DNA of 64,000 nucleotides, from assembly GCF_026240945.1 (NCBI RefSeq), contig NZ_JAPFPY010000028.1, positions 26,672-90,671 on the forward strand. The letters run 5' to 3'. The stretch comes from Mycolicibacterium sp. J2. Its GTDB lineage: Bacteria > Actinomycetota > Actinomycetes > Mycobacteriales > Mycobacteriaceae. The position numbers and the translations under genes were made by a program. Positions 49,490-57,324 of the stretch are shown here, in pieces. Position 1 is the stretch's first letter. The number at the start of each line of letters is the position of its first letter. The notes below the pieces were generated by a model. The model did no database searches. It had not been told where the DNA came from and was given only the letters and a program-made list of their open reading frames with translations.

Positions 49490-49981
49490 ATGCCTACCCT
49501 GATCCTGCTGCGGCATGCCAAGTCGGACTATCCGTCCGGGGTGCCCGACCACGACCGCCCGCTGGCGCCGCGGGGTATCCGGGAGGGCGCGCTGGCCGGT
49601 GACTGGCTGCGCAAACATGCGCCGGCCGTCGACGCCGTGCTGTGTTCCAGCGCCACGCGGACGCGGCAGACCCTGGCCCGCACCGACATCGAGGCGCCGG
49701 TGCAGTACCTCGACCGGCTCTACGACGCCACGCCGGGGATCGTCCTGGCCGAGATCAACCAGGTTCCCGCCGAGGTGCAGACTCTTCTGGTCATCGGGCA
49801 CGAGCCCGTGATGTCCTCGTTGGCACTGGGCCTGGCCGGCGCCGGCAGTTCCACCGACGCGCTGGAGGCCATCGGGCACAAGTACCCGACATCGGGGCTT
49901 GCCGTGCTGCGCACCGAAAGCCCATGGAGCGCCCTGGAACTGGACGGCGCCACGCTGGTCAGCTTCCACGTGCCGCGGTAG
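49490..49981 (+). CDS. SixA-like histidine phosphatase (Rv1276c-type)
   Basis: 163 residues of the histidine phosphatase (phosphoglycerate mutase-like) superfamily. RHG-type motif LLRHAKSDYP with nucleophile H9, second-half His in LLVIGHEPVMS, and SSATRTRQTL. The short form resembles SixA, which dephosphorylates phosphohistidine in proteins. Start ATG 49490. It is divergent from the SbcD-like gene (79 bp) and convergent with lprC. The substrate is unknown. Confidence 0.88.
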   Translation: MPTLILLRHAKSDYPSGVPDHDRPLAPRGIREGALAGDWLRKHAPAVDAVLCSSATRTRQTLARTDIEAPVQYLDRLYDATPGIVLAEINQVPAEVQTLLVIGHEPVMSSLALGLAGAGSSTDALEAIGHKYPTSGLAVLRTESPWSALELDGATLVSFHVPR

Positions 49982-49997
49982 TGGTGTCGGTGCGGGC

Positions 49998-50028
49998 TCA
50001 TCCGGCGCGACCGGCGCGTCGCGGATGA
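49998..50028. terminator. Imperfect hairpin between convergent genes
   Basis: TCATCCG (49998-50004) pairs with CGGATGA (50022-50028), with further GC-rich pairing inside. It lies between the phosphatase and lprC stop codons and may terminate both. No T-tract. Confidence 0.4.
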
Positions 50029-50046
50029 CACCGCACACCCGCCGGC

Positions 50047-50592
50047 TCAGGAACTGGTGGCCAGCGTCAGCTCCATCAGCTTGAGCGCCATCGCGCAGGC
50101 GTCGATGCCGGGCGTCTGCGGGTTCACCCACCAGCCGACGACGCCACTGGCGTCGCTGGCCACCCCGCACGCCCCGTTGGCCGCCGGGTTCCTCATCACG
50201 ATGGACGGCACCCCGGCCACCGCACGGTTTTCCACCTGGTACTTCAGTTTGTCGGCGACCTGCTTCTCGTTGTCCAGGCCGCCCTGTTCGAACCAGAACC
50301 GGGTGATGTCGATCAGGCCGGCCGGGTTGGCCGCCTGCCAGCGGCAGACTGCGCCGACGAAGGTGCTCTGGATGTCCAGCGGGTCGGCGCCGACCGTCTT
50401 GGCCAGGATGTCCTCGGTGAGGACCTCGCATTCCTTGAGCAGGTTCGGGTAGGTCTTCTGCGAGTCGTCGTTGCGCGGCACGTCGCCGGATCCGGCCTTG
50501 ACGGCGGTGCCGTCCACGGTCGACGAACAACCGGCCAGCAGCGCGACGGACGCGGTGGCGGCGGCCAGCATGTGCAGCACCCGGCGGCTCAT
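50047..50592 (-). CDS. lprC: DUF3558 lipoprotein LprC
   Basis: 181 residues. Lipoprotein signal with lipobox LLAGC (Cys ~22). The mature part is nearly colinear with M. tuberculosis LprC: GTAVKAG, YPNLLKECEVLTEDILAKTVG, CRWQAANPAGLIDITRFWF, GACGVASDASGVVGWWVNPQ and LMELTLAT. The function of DUF3558 lipoproteins is not established; they are anchored outside the plasma membrane. ATG 50592 overlaps the lprB stop (ATGA), so lprB-lprC are co-translated. The locus order next to the phosphatase and ABC exporter matches M. tuberculosis. Confidence 0.93.
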   Translation of the reverse strand: MSRRVLHMLAAATASVALLAGCSSTVDGTAVKAGSGDVPRNDDSQKTYPNLLKECEVLTEDILAKTVGADPLDIQSTFVGAVCRWQAANPAGLIDITRFWFEQGGLDNEKQVADKLKYQVENRAVAGVPSIVMRNPAANGACGVASDASGVVGWWVNPQTPGIDACAMALKLMELTLATSS

Positions 50593-51164
50593 TTGGCGTT
50601 CACAATCGATTGACGGGTCAGTTCCTTGGCGACGTCACACGGGTCCGGATAGGGCTTCTCGGCGAAGCTGACAGACCACTCGATGAAGTCGTCGTCGAAC
50701 TGGATGCCGATCTCACACAGGCTCTTGCCGAGCACCGGGTCCTCCCCGACCGCGATGAACCCGTTGTGCCCTTCGATGCTGATGTCGTCGACGCTGGCCC
50801 GGGACAGTTCCTCGGTCTTGCGCTCACGCCCGATCGGGCTGCCGCGGAAACTGGTGAACGAGAAGTGCGGGCCGACGATGCCGCCACCGGCCAGCCACTG
50901 GCAGCCCACCGAATTGCGGGCGGTGTTCACCAGGCCGGTCACCTTGGTCAGCTGCGCCACGGTCTGGTCGCTGATGCCGCCGCATTCGGGAAAGATCGGG
51001 CCGTGCTTGGCGGCCGCGGGCGCCGATGCCGTGCTCGACGGCACCTGCGGTGAGGTCGGGGCATCCGAACCGGAGCAGGCGGCAAGCGCGGCAGCGGCAG
51101 CGGTCGCCAGGACCAACGTCTTCGCAGAACCGCTGAATCGGCGGTGGCCTCGTCTGGGGGTCAC
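50589..51164 (-). CDS. lprB: DUF3558-family lipoprotein LprB
   Basis: 191 residues. Signal TLVLATAAAAALAAC with lipobox LAAC is followed by a Ser/Pro linker and a mature domain closely resembling M. tuberculosis LprB: HGPIFPECGGISDQTV, TARNSVGCQWLAGGG, GSPIGRERKTEELSRASV and DDFIEWSVSFAEKP. The start is uncertain; GTG 51164 gives a normal-length signal, while the frame remains open to 51239. First gene of the lprB-lprC pair and divergent from the ABC exporter operon (about 110 bp), so a shared regulatory region is likely. Confidence 0.92.
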   Translation of the reverse strand: MTPRRGHRRFSGSAKTLVLATAAAAALAACSGSDAPTSPQVPSSTASAPAAAKHGPIFPECGGISDQTVAQLTKVTGLVNTARNSVGCQWLAGGGIVGPHFSFTSFRGSPIGRERKTEELSRASVDDISIEGHNGFIAVGEDPVLGKSLCEIGIQFDDDFIEWSVSFAEKPYPDPCDVAKELTRQSIVNAK

Positions 51165-51277
51165 GACATGCACTGTAGCGGCAGCCGACCGGGAACCGCT
51201 GTCATGCGCATTGACCTGCCCTTTCGTGTCCGGCGCCAATAACGGGCGGGCACAGGGTGGTGTGCGACAGTAGCCAG

Positions 51278-53002
51278 ATGCTCTGGGCGTTGCTGCGACG
51301 GTACGTGCGGCCCTACCGCGGGCTGCTCACCGTGGTGGCCGTGCTGCAGGTGATCAGCACGTTGGCGTCGCTGTACCTGCCAACCCTCAACGCCGACATC
51401 ATCGATGACGGCGTGGCCAAGGGTGACACCGGCGCGATCGTGCGGCTGGGGGCCGTGATGCTCGGGGTGACCGCCCTGCAGGTGCTGTGCGCGGTGGGCG
51501 CGGTGTTCTTCGGGTCCCGCGCCAGCGTCGGCTTCGGCCGGGATCTGCGGTCGGCGATCTTTCATCATGTGCTCGGTTTCTCGGCGACCGAGACGGCCCG
51601 CTTCGGGGCGCCGACGCTGCTGACCCGCACCACCAACGACGTCCAGCAGATCCAGCTGCTGGTGCAGATGACGTCGACGATGCTCATCACCGCGCCGATC
51701 ATGGGTGTCGGCGGGATCGCCATGGCGGTGCACCAGGACGCCGGCCTGTCCTGGCTGCTGCTGATCAGCGTGCCGGTGCTGGCCCTGGCCAACTATCTGG
51801 TGATTCGCAGACTGCTGCCGATCTTCCGGTCCATGCAGCGGCTCATCGACGGGATCAACCGGGTGCTGCGCGAACAGCTGTCCGGCATCCGGGTGGTACG
51901 CGCCTTCGCCAGGGAGGGACTGGAACGCGGCCGATTCGAGGAGGCGAACCGGGCCCTGACCGACACCGCCCTCACCGCCGGGCGCTGGCAGGCGATCATG
52001 CTGCCGGTGACGACGCTGGTCATCAACATCTCCAGTGTGGCGCTGATCTGGTTCGGTGGGCACCGCATCGACGCCGGGCAGATGCAGGTCGGTTCACTGA
52101 TCGCCTTTCTGGCCTATTTCATGCAGATCCTGATGGCCGTGCTGCTGGCGACGCTGCTGCTGGTGCTGCTGCCGCGGGCGTCGGCGTGCGCCGAGCGGAT
52201 CACCGACGTGCTCGGCACCGTCGCGCAGATCGCCGATCCACCCGATCCGGTGCCCGTCACGACGCTGCGCGGCGAGATCGAACTGCGCGGCGCGACGTTC
52301 AGCTATCCGGGGGCGGATCGCCCCGTGGTGCAGGATGTTTCGCTGACCGCACGGCCCGGTACGGTGACCGCGATCGTGGGCAGTACCGGTTCGGGCAAGT
52401 CGACGCTGGTCTCGCTGATCTGCAGGCAGTACGACGTGACCGCGGGTGCGGTACTGGTCGACGGCCGCGACATCCGTACCTACCGCACCGAAACTCTCTG
52501 GTCGGCAATCGGATTGGTGCCCCAGCGCGGCTACCTGTTCACCGGCACGGTCGCCGAGAACCTGCGTTACGGGTACGCCGAGGCCACCGAGGACGATATG
52601 TGGGCGGCGCTGCGGGTGGCCGATGCCGAGGAGTTCGTCCGCTCCGACGCCGACGGTCTGCAGATGCGCGTCGCCCAGGGCGGTATCAACTTCTCCGGCG
52701 GGCAGCGGCAGCGGCTGGCCATCGCCAGAGCTGTCATCCGCAGGCCCGCGGTGTATCTGTTCGACGACGCATTCTCCGCGTTGGACGTCCGCACCGACGC
52801 CCGGGTGCGGGCCGCGCTACGGACCGTGTCGGACGCCGCGACGGTGATCATCGTGTCGCAACGCATCTCGACGGTGACCGCCGCCGATCAGGTGATCGTC
52901 GTGGACGCAGGCCGGGTGGTGGGCACGGGCACCCACGAGTCGCTGCTGCGGGACTGCCCGACGTACGCGGAGTTCGTCGACTCGCAGACGGTGACAGCGT
53001 GA
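51278..53002 (+). CDS. ABC exporter subunit with degenerate ATPase site (Rv1273c-type)
   Basis: 574 residues. Six-helix transmembrane domain (starting MLWALLRRYVRPYRGLL) plus NBD. Walker A is GSTGSGKST (near 366-374), signature NFSGGQRQR, Walker B VYLFDDAFSALD. The residue after the Walker B Asp is Asp (~497) where an active ABC ATPase has the catalytic Glu. The partner encoded next has an intact Glu but a changed signature. This is the classic layout of heterodimeric exporters. ATG 51278 begins the conserved sequence; the frame extends to 51257. The stop overlaps the next gene (GTGA). The related M. tuberculosis pair has been linked to lipid transport. Confidence 0.92.
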   Translation: MLWALLRRYVRPYRGLLTVVAVLQVISTLASLYLPTLNADIIDDGVAKGDTGAIVRLGAVMLGVTALQVLCAVGAVFFGSRASVGFGRDLRSAIFHHVLGFSATETARFGAPTLLTRTTNDVQQIQLLVQMTSTMLITAPIMGVGGIAMAVHQDAGLSWLLLISVPVLALANYLVIRRLLPIFRSMQRLIDGINRVLREQLSGIRVVRAFAREGLERGRFEEANRALTDTALTAGRWQAIMLPVTTLVINISSVALIWFGGHRIDAGQMQVGSLIAFLAYFMQILMAVLLATLLLVLLPRASACAERITDVLGTVAQIADPPDPVPVTTLRGEIELRGATFSYPGADRPVVQDVSLTARPGTVTAIVGSTGSGKSTLVSLICRQYDVTAGAVLVDGRDIRTYRTETLWSAIGLVPQRGYLFTGTVAENLRYGYAEATEDDMWAALRVADAEEFVRSDADGLQMRVAQGGINFSGGQRQRLAIARAVIRRPAVYLFDDAFSALDVRTDARVRAALRTVSDAATVIIVSQRISTVTAADQVIVVDAGRVVGTGTHESLLRDCPTYAEFVDSQTVTA

Positions 53003-54891
53003 CCAGACCGATGCGCGGGATGCCGCAACCGCCGGCCGCCCGATCCCGCGATTTCCGCGGCTCGGCGATCCGATTGGTGAAAAGGCTGACCCCGCAGCGC
53101 GGTCTCGCCCTGGCGGTGATCGCGTTGGGTGTGGTGGGCATCGCGATCGGCGTGATCGGCCCGCGCATCCTCGGTCACGCCACCGACCTGCTGTTCAACG
53201 GGGTGGTGGGCCGCGGCCTGCCGGCCGGGATCAGCAAGGAGCAGGCGATCGAGGCGGCCCGCGCCCGCGGTGACACCGCGTTCGCCGACCTGCTGTCCGG
53301 TATGAACGTGGTCCCCGGCCATGGGGTGGATTTCGGCGCGGTGGGCCGCACCCTGCTGCTCGCCCTGAGCCTGTATCTGGTTGGTGCGCTGGCAATCTGG
53401 GTTCAAGCCCGCATCCTCAACGTCGTCGTCCAGCGCACCATCGCCGCGCTGCGCGCGGAGATCCAGGACAAGGTGCACCGGCTGCCGCTGTCCTACGTGG
53501 ACGGGCGGCAGCGCGGCGAGTTGCTCAGCCGGGTGACCAATGACGTCGACAACGTGCAGTCGTCGTTGGCGATGTCGATCAGCCAGTTGCTCACCGCCGC
53601 GCTGACGGTGCTCGCGGTTTTGGTGGCCATGCTCACCATCTCGCCGCTGCTGGCGCTGCTGACGGTGTTGACGGTGCCGCTGTCGCTGCTGGTGACCCGC
53701 GCCATCACCCGCCGCTCACAGAAACTGTTCGTCGCGCAGTGGACCAATACCGGGCGCCTCAACGCCCATATCGAGGAGACCTACAGCGGTTTCACCATTG
53801 TCAAGACCTACGGGCATCGCCAGCACGCGTCGGCGCAATTCGCCGAGTACAACGCCGACGTGTACCGGTCCAGCACCGGTGCGCAGTTCCTGTCCGGTCT
53901 GGTCGGGCCCGCCACCACGTTCGTCGGCAACCTCAGCTACGTGGCCGTCGCCGTAGTGGGCGGTGTGCAGGTGGCGACCGGCCAGATCACCCTGGGCAGC
54001 ATCCAGGCTTTCATCCAGTACGTGCGCCAGTTCAACCAGCCGCTGACCCAGGTGGCAGCGATGTTCAACACGCTGCAGTCCGGGATCGCCAGCGCCGAGC
54101 GGATCTTCGACGTGCTGGACGCGCCGGAGGAGTCTCCCGACCGCTGCGATTCAGTGGCGGCGGCCCCGCCCACCGTCGGCCGGGTGGAGTTCGACCGGGT
54201 CGGCTTCGGCTACCGGCCCGACACCCCCGTGCTCCAAGACGTGTCCCTGGTGGCCGAACCCGGAATGACGGTCGCGATCGTCGGACCGACCGGGGCGGGC
54301 AAGACCACACTGGTGAATCTGCTCATGCGGTTCTACGAGGTGGATTCGGGCCGAATTCTGCTGGACGGCAGGGATATCACGACGATGCCGCGGGCCGCGC
54401 TGCGGTCGCGTATCGGCATGGTGCTGCAGGACACCTGGCTGTTCGGCGGCACCATCTACGACAACATCGCCTACGGCCGGCCGGACGCGACACCCGACGA
54501 GGTGCACGACGCCGCGCGCGCCGCCTACGTCGACCGGTTCGTGGCCACCCTGCCCGACGGTTACCAGACCAAGATCGGCGAGGACGGCGGCCGGCTCAGC
54601 GCCGGCGAGCGCCAGTTGGTCACCATCGCCCGCGCGGTACTGGCCAGACCGCGGCTGCTGATCCTGGACGAGGCGACCAGCTCCGTGGATACCCGCACCG
54701 AACTGCTGATCCAGCAGGCCATGGCCGAATTACGCAGGGATCGAACCAGTTTCATCATCGCACACCGACTGTCCACCATCCGTGACGCCGATCTGATCGT
54801 GGTACTGGAGCACGGCAGGATCGTCGAACAGGGCACCCACGCCGAGCTCCTGGCGCGCGGCGGCGAGTACTGGGCGATGGCCCGACTCTGA
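52999..54891 (+). CDS. ABC exporter subunit with active ATPase site (Rv1272c-type)
   Basis: 630 residues, transmembrane domain plus NBD. A helical insertion between TM1 and TM2 (GISKEQAIEAARARGDTAFAD) is outside the membrane. Walker A GPTGAGKTT (near 428), Walker B LLILDEATSSVD with catalytic Glu (~558) and H-loop IIAHRLSTI are intact; the signature is RLSAGERQL instead of LSGGQ. It pairs with the upstream subunit to form one active and one degenerate site. GTG 52999 overlaps the previous stop by 4 bp; the frame is open upstream only as a shadow of the first subunit. Substrate likely lipid or drug-like. Confidence 0.93.
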   Translation: MTRPMRGMPQPPAARSRDFRGSAIRLVKRLTPQRGLALAVIALGVVGIAIGVIGPRILGHATDLLFNGVVGRGLPAGISKEQAIEAARARGDTAFADLLSGMNVVPGHGVDFGAVGRTLLLALSLYLVGALAIWVQARILNVVVQRTIAALRAEIQDKVHRLPLSYVDGRQRGELLSRVTNDVDNVQSSLAMSISQLLTAALTVLAVLVAMLTISPLLALLTVLTVPLSLLVTRAITRRSQKLFVAQWTNTGRLNAHIEETYSGFTIVKTYGHRQHASAQFAEYNADVYRSSTGAQFLSGLVGPATTFVGNLSYVAVAVVGGVQVATGQITLGSIQAFIQYVRQFNQPLTQVAAMFNTLQSGIASAERIFDVLDAPEESPDRCDSVAAAPPTVGRVEFDRVGFGYRPDTPVLQDVSLVAEPGMTVAIVGPTGAGKTTLVNLLMRFYEVDSGRILLDGRDITTMPRAALRSRIGMVLQDTWLFGGTIYDNIAYGRPDATPDEVHDAARAAYVDRFVATLPDGYQTKIGEDGGRLSAGERQLVTIARAVLARPRLLILDEATSSVDTRTELLIQQAMAELRRDRTSFIIAHRLSTIRDADLIVVLEHGRIVEQGTHAELLARGGEYWAMARL

Positions 54892-54901
54892 GCGAACCGG
54901 G

Positions 54902-55426
54902 TTAGATCTGCGGTCCCTCGGCCCGCAGATCGTCCACCGCCGTCATCGCCGCGCGCAGCTTGGCCAGCCACTCGTCGGCGTGCTCACCGACCAACCGCAC
55001 CGACCAGGCCAGCGCGTCGGAGCGCGAGCGGGCCACGCCGGCATCGACCAGCGTGTCGAGCACCTGCCGTTCGGGCTGCCGGAGCCGAGTCATCACCGGT
55101 ACGGCCAAGTGGGTGAACAGGATCCGCTCCTCGCCGGCCTGGATGCCCCAGGACACCTTACGGCCGAAGCGATCCTGCGCCTCGTCAGCGATCCGCATCC
55201 GTTCCCCGCGGGTTTCCTCGCGGAACTTGGCGGCCCGACCGGATGCGCGGGAGGCGCTCTCTTCGGCGTCGGCGTCGGGCAGCCGGCCGATCACGGTGAT
55301 TTCTTCACGGTCGACGGTGACCTCGGGATCACCGGCAAACCAGCCGTCGGGGAGCCGGCCGGCGAACCAGTCGGCAGCTTCGGCAACGTCATGGGAGGCG
55401 CGCCGCGCATGATGATGTGTCTTCAT
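54902..55426 (-). CDS. Probable ribbon-helix-helix-type DNA-binding regulator
   Basis: 174 residues, soluble. The C-terminal third, RQVLDTLVDAGVARSRSDALAWSVRLVGEHADEWLAKL by position (~118-158), has the strand-helix-helix look and 'V..GVARSRSDAL' turn of RHH/CopG-like proteins. The N-terminal part holds short beta strands (EVTVDREEITVIGRL). I do not recognise a named family. Support for a DNA-binding role comes from three tandem 8-bp repeats and a 12-bp palindrome that end 2 bp before its start codon (55429-55456), as expected for autoregulation. It is convergent with the ABC exporter operon. Confidence 0.55.
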   Translation of the reverse strand: MKTHHHARRASHDVAEAADWFAGRLPDGWFAGDPEVTVDREEITVIGRLPDADAEESASRASGRAAKFREETRGERMRIADEAQDRFGRKVSWGIQAGEERILFTHLAVPVMTRLRQPERQVLDTLVDAGVARSRSDALAWSVRLVGEHADEWLAKLRAAMTAVDDLRAEGPQI

Positions 55427-55428
55427 GA

Positions 55429-55456
55429 TTACATCATTACATCGTTACAGCTGTAA
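55429..55456. promoter_or_regulatory. Tandem 8-bp repeats and palindrome before the RHH-like gene
   Basis: TTACATCA, TTACATCG and TTACAGCT are consecutive from 55429; the last unit plus GTAA makes the palindrome TTACAGCTGTAA (55445-55456). The array abuts the start codon at 55426. It is a likely operator for the adjacent regulator. The A/T-rich run also resembles promoter DNA. Confidence 0.6.
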
Positions 55457-55581
55457 TTCGACGGCCTTCACCGACGGCGAACAGGTGCTGCACATCGGGC
55501 TCGTCACCAACCATCCGAGAAAACAGGTCCGCCTAAGGTGGCTCTGGCAGGTACCAAACTCTTGAGACCCGAGGAGACACG

Positions 55582-56448
55582 GTGAGCGGTCAGTGGCTGA
55601 GGGATCCCGAAGGCCGGTTCGAATACCGGTGGTGGGACGGGCAGAGATGGACCGACCAGGTATCCCACCAAGGCCAGGTGCACACCGCGGCACTCGGTGG
55701 CGCGCCCGCGCAACCCCAACCGCCGCAGCCGGCACCGCAGGCTGCGGTCGGACAGCCACAGTCGCACACCGGGGACGGCTTCACCGGCATCACCGGCGAT
55801 CTGGTCGACGGCCGGTTCAGCGAGAAGGAATCCGCGGCCGTCGCCAATCAGAACAGGAAGCTGCTGCGGGTACGCGTCGGCGAGCCGTTTCTGGCGCGGC
55901 AAGGCTCGATGGTCGCCTACCAGGGCAACGTCGACTTCGCTTTCGAGGGCGGCGGCGCGGGCAAGTTCCTCAAGAAGGCGCTGACGGGCGAGGGGCTGCC
56001 GTTGATGCGGGTGTCCGGCCAAGGCGACGTCTTCCTCGCCGAGCAGTCCTTCGACGTGCACCTGCTGCACCTGACCAACGCCGGGCTGTCCATCAGCGGT
56101 AAGAACGTGCTGGCCTTCTCGTCGAGCCTGGACTGGAACATCGAGCGGGTCAAAGGCGGCAGCATCGCCACCGGGGGGCTGTTCAACACCACGTTGCGCG
56201 GCAGCGGGTGGGTCGCCCTGACCACCGACGGACCGCCGGTCGTCCTCGACGCAGCCGAGGCGCCGACCTTCGCCGACACCAATGCGGTGGTGGCGTGGTC
56301 GGCGAACCTGCAGACCTCGCTGAAGACCAGTTTCAAGGCCGGCGCGCTGATCGGGCGCGGCTCCGGGGAAGCCCTACAGGTGGCGTTCGCGGGTCAGGGC
56401 TTCGTCATCGTCCAGCCGTCGGAGGGCATCCCCGTTCCCGCGCAGTGA
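55582..56448 (+). CDS. AIM24-family protein with N-terminal DUF2510 domain
   Basis: 288 residues. The N-terminal ~30 residues are a DUF2510 motif (WLRDPEGRFEYRWWDGQRWTDQV), common in actinobacterial membrane-associated proteins. A Pro/Gln linker follows, then an AIM24/tryptophan-RNA-binding-attenuator-like beta-barrel: VRVGEPFLARQGSMVAYQGNVDF, GDVFLAEQSFDVHLLHL and VAWSANLQTSL. The start GTG 55582 has a good GAGGAG site. AIM24 proteins are mitochondrial biogenesis factors in yeast, but bacterial roles are unknown. It is convergent with the DUF305 gene (7-bp gap). Confidence 0.85.
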   Translation: MSGQWLRDPEGRFEYRWWDGQRWTDQVSHQGQVHTAALGGAPAQPQPPQPAPQAAVGQPQSHTGDGFTGITGDLVDGRFSEKESAAVANQNRKLLRVRVGEPFLARQGSMVAYQGNVDFAFEGGGAGKFLKKALTGEGLPLMRVSGQGDVFLAEQSFDVHLLHLTNAGLSISGKNVLAFSSSLDWNIERVKGGSIATGGLFNTTLRGSGWVALTTDGPPVVLDAAEAPTFADTNAVVAWSANLQTSLKTSFKAGALIGRGSGEALQVAFAGQGFVIVQPSEGIPVPAQ

Positions 56449-56455
56449 CCGGCCG

Positions 56456-57058
56456 TCACAGCGTCCCGAGCATCGACTTCATGGTGTCGATCTCTTTCTG
56501 CTGGGTATCGACGATCGCGTGAGACAACTCGATGGCCGGGCCGTACTGCCCCTTGGCGATCTCGTCCTGCGCCATCGCGATCGCGCCCTCGTGATGGGCG
56601 ATCATCTGGGTGACGTAGAGCTTGGCGGCCTCCGGGCCGGAGGCGTTGCGCAGTGTGTCGATGTCCTGAGCGGACACCATGCCCTGCATCCCGTGGTCCA
56701 TCGGCGCCATCGCTGGGCTACCCCAGGAGGTCAGCCAGCCTTGCATCTGCGCGATCTCTGGTGCCTGCGCGGCCTTGATCTCGGTGGCCAGTTGGACGAC
56801 GCCGGGGTCGACGCCCTGCTTGGCCAGCAGGATGTCGCTCATCTCCACGGCCTGGGTGTGGTGCGGAATCATCATCTGGGCGAACATCACGTCCGCGTCG
56901 TTGTGGGCCGCGGTGTCGGCGGTCGCCGACCCGGAAGCCGACGTGCTGCTCTGATGCGCACTGTGGCCGGCGTCCTCGGTCGTGCCGGATCCCTTGCTAC
57001 AGCCCACCACCAGAAGGCCCGCCACCAGAACGGCGATCGCTGCGCCTGCCTTCACCAT
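56456..57058 (-). CDS. DUF305 lipoprotein (copper-associated)
   Basis: 200 residues. Lipoprotein signal MVKAGAAIAVLVAGLLVVGC with lipobox VVGC. A His/Ser-rich linker (GHSAHQSS) is followed by two DUF305 ferritin-like repeats with MMIPHHTQAVEMSD and MIAHHEGAIAMAQDE, and a Met/His-rich loop MAPMDHGMQGM. The paired HH and Met clusters suit copper or silver binding outside the membrane. The start is ATG 57058 with GAGGAGAG upstream; the frame extends 12 codons further. It is divergent from the copper chaperone/ATPase operon across a CsoR-like palindrome, so co-regulation by copper is likely. Confidence 0.88.
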   Translation of the reverse strand: MVKAGAAIAVLVAGLLVVGCSKGSGTTEDAGHSAHQSSTSASGSATADTAAHNDADVMFAQMMIPHHTQAVEMSDILLAKQGVDPGVVQLATEIKAAQAPEIAQMQGWLTSWGSPAMAPMDHGMQGMVSAQDIDTLRNASGPEAAKLYVTQMIAHHEGAIAMAQDEIAKGQYGPAIELSHAIVDTQQKEIDTMKSMLGTL

Positions 57059-57091
57059 GTCTCTCCTCACATCCTGATCGGACCATTTACC

Positions 57092-57108
57092 CATACCCCC
57101 TACCGGTA
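57092..57108. promoter_or_regulatory. CsoR-like operator in the copper locus
   Basis: ATACCCCCTACCGGTAT, with inverted ATACC/GGTAT ends around a C-rich centre, the general form of copper-sensing CsoR/RicR operators. It directly precedes the predicted -10 of the chaperone gene (57108-57113) and lies 34 bp upstream of the divergent DUF305 gene. Confidence 0.55.
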
Positions 57109-57113
57109 TACCA
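57108..57113 (+). promoter_or_regulatory. Predicted -10 for a leaderless copper-chaperone mRNA
   Basis: TACCAT, then 7 nt (GGGCGTA), then ATG 57121. No ribosome-binding site precedes this ATG. Confidence 0.5.
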
Positions 57114-57120
57114 TGGGCGT

Positions 57121-57324
57121 ATGAACATTGTTCTCCGTGTCGAGGGTATGAGCTGCGGCCACTGCGTCTCGGCGATCACCGCCGCGGTGCAGCCACTGCC
57201 CGGCGTCGCCTCCGTCGCCGTCGACCTCGCCGCCGGCACCGTCACCGTGGCCGGCACGCCTGATCCCGACACCGTCACCGCTGCCATCGAGGACTGCGGC
57301 TATGACGTTATGAGTGCGGCATGA
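57121..57324 (+). CDS. HMA-domain copper chaperone (CopZ-like)
   Basis: 67 residues forming one heavy-metal-associated ferredoxin-like domain. The metal-binding motif is MSCGHC (C12 and C15), with the terminal block AAIEDCGYDV. It should carry Cu(I) in the cytoplasm to the P-type ATPase encoded next. Its stop overlaps the ATPase start (ATGA). The start appears leaderless and sits right after a CsoR-like operator. Confidence 0.92.
   Translation: MNIVLRVEGMSCGHCVSAITAAVQPLPGVASVAVDLAAGTVTVAGTPDPDTVTAAIEDCGYDVMSAA

Noticed and set aside
51487..52998. N-terminal extension of the second ABC subunit
   Set aside because: It is the shadow frame of the first subunit; the GTGA overlap at 52999 is the natural start.
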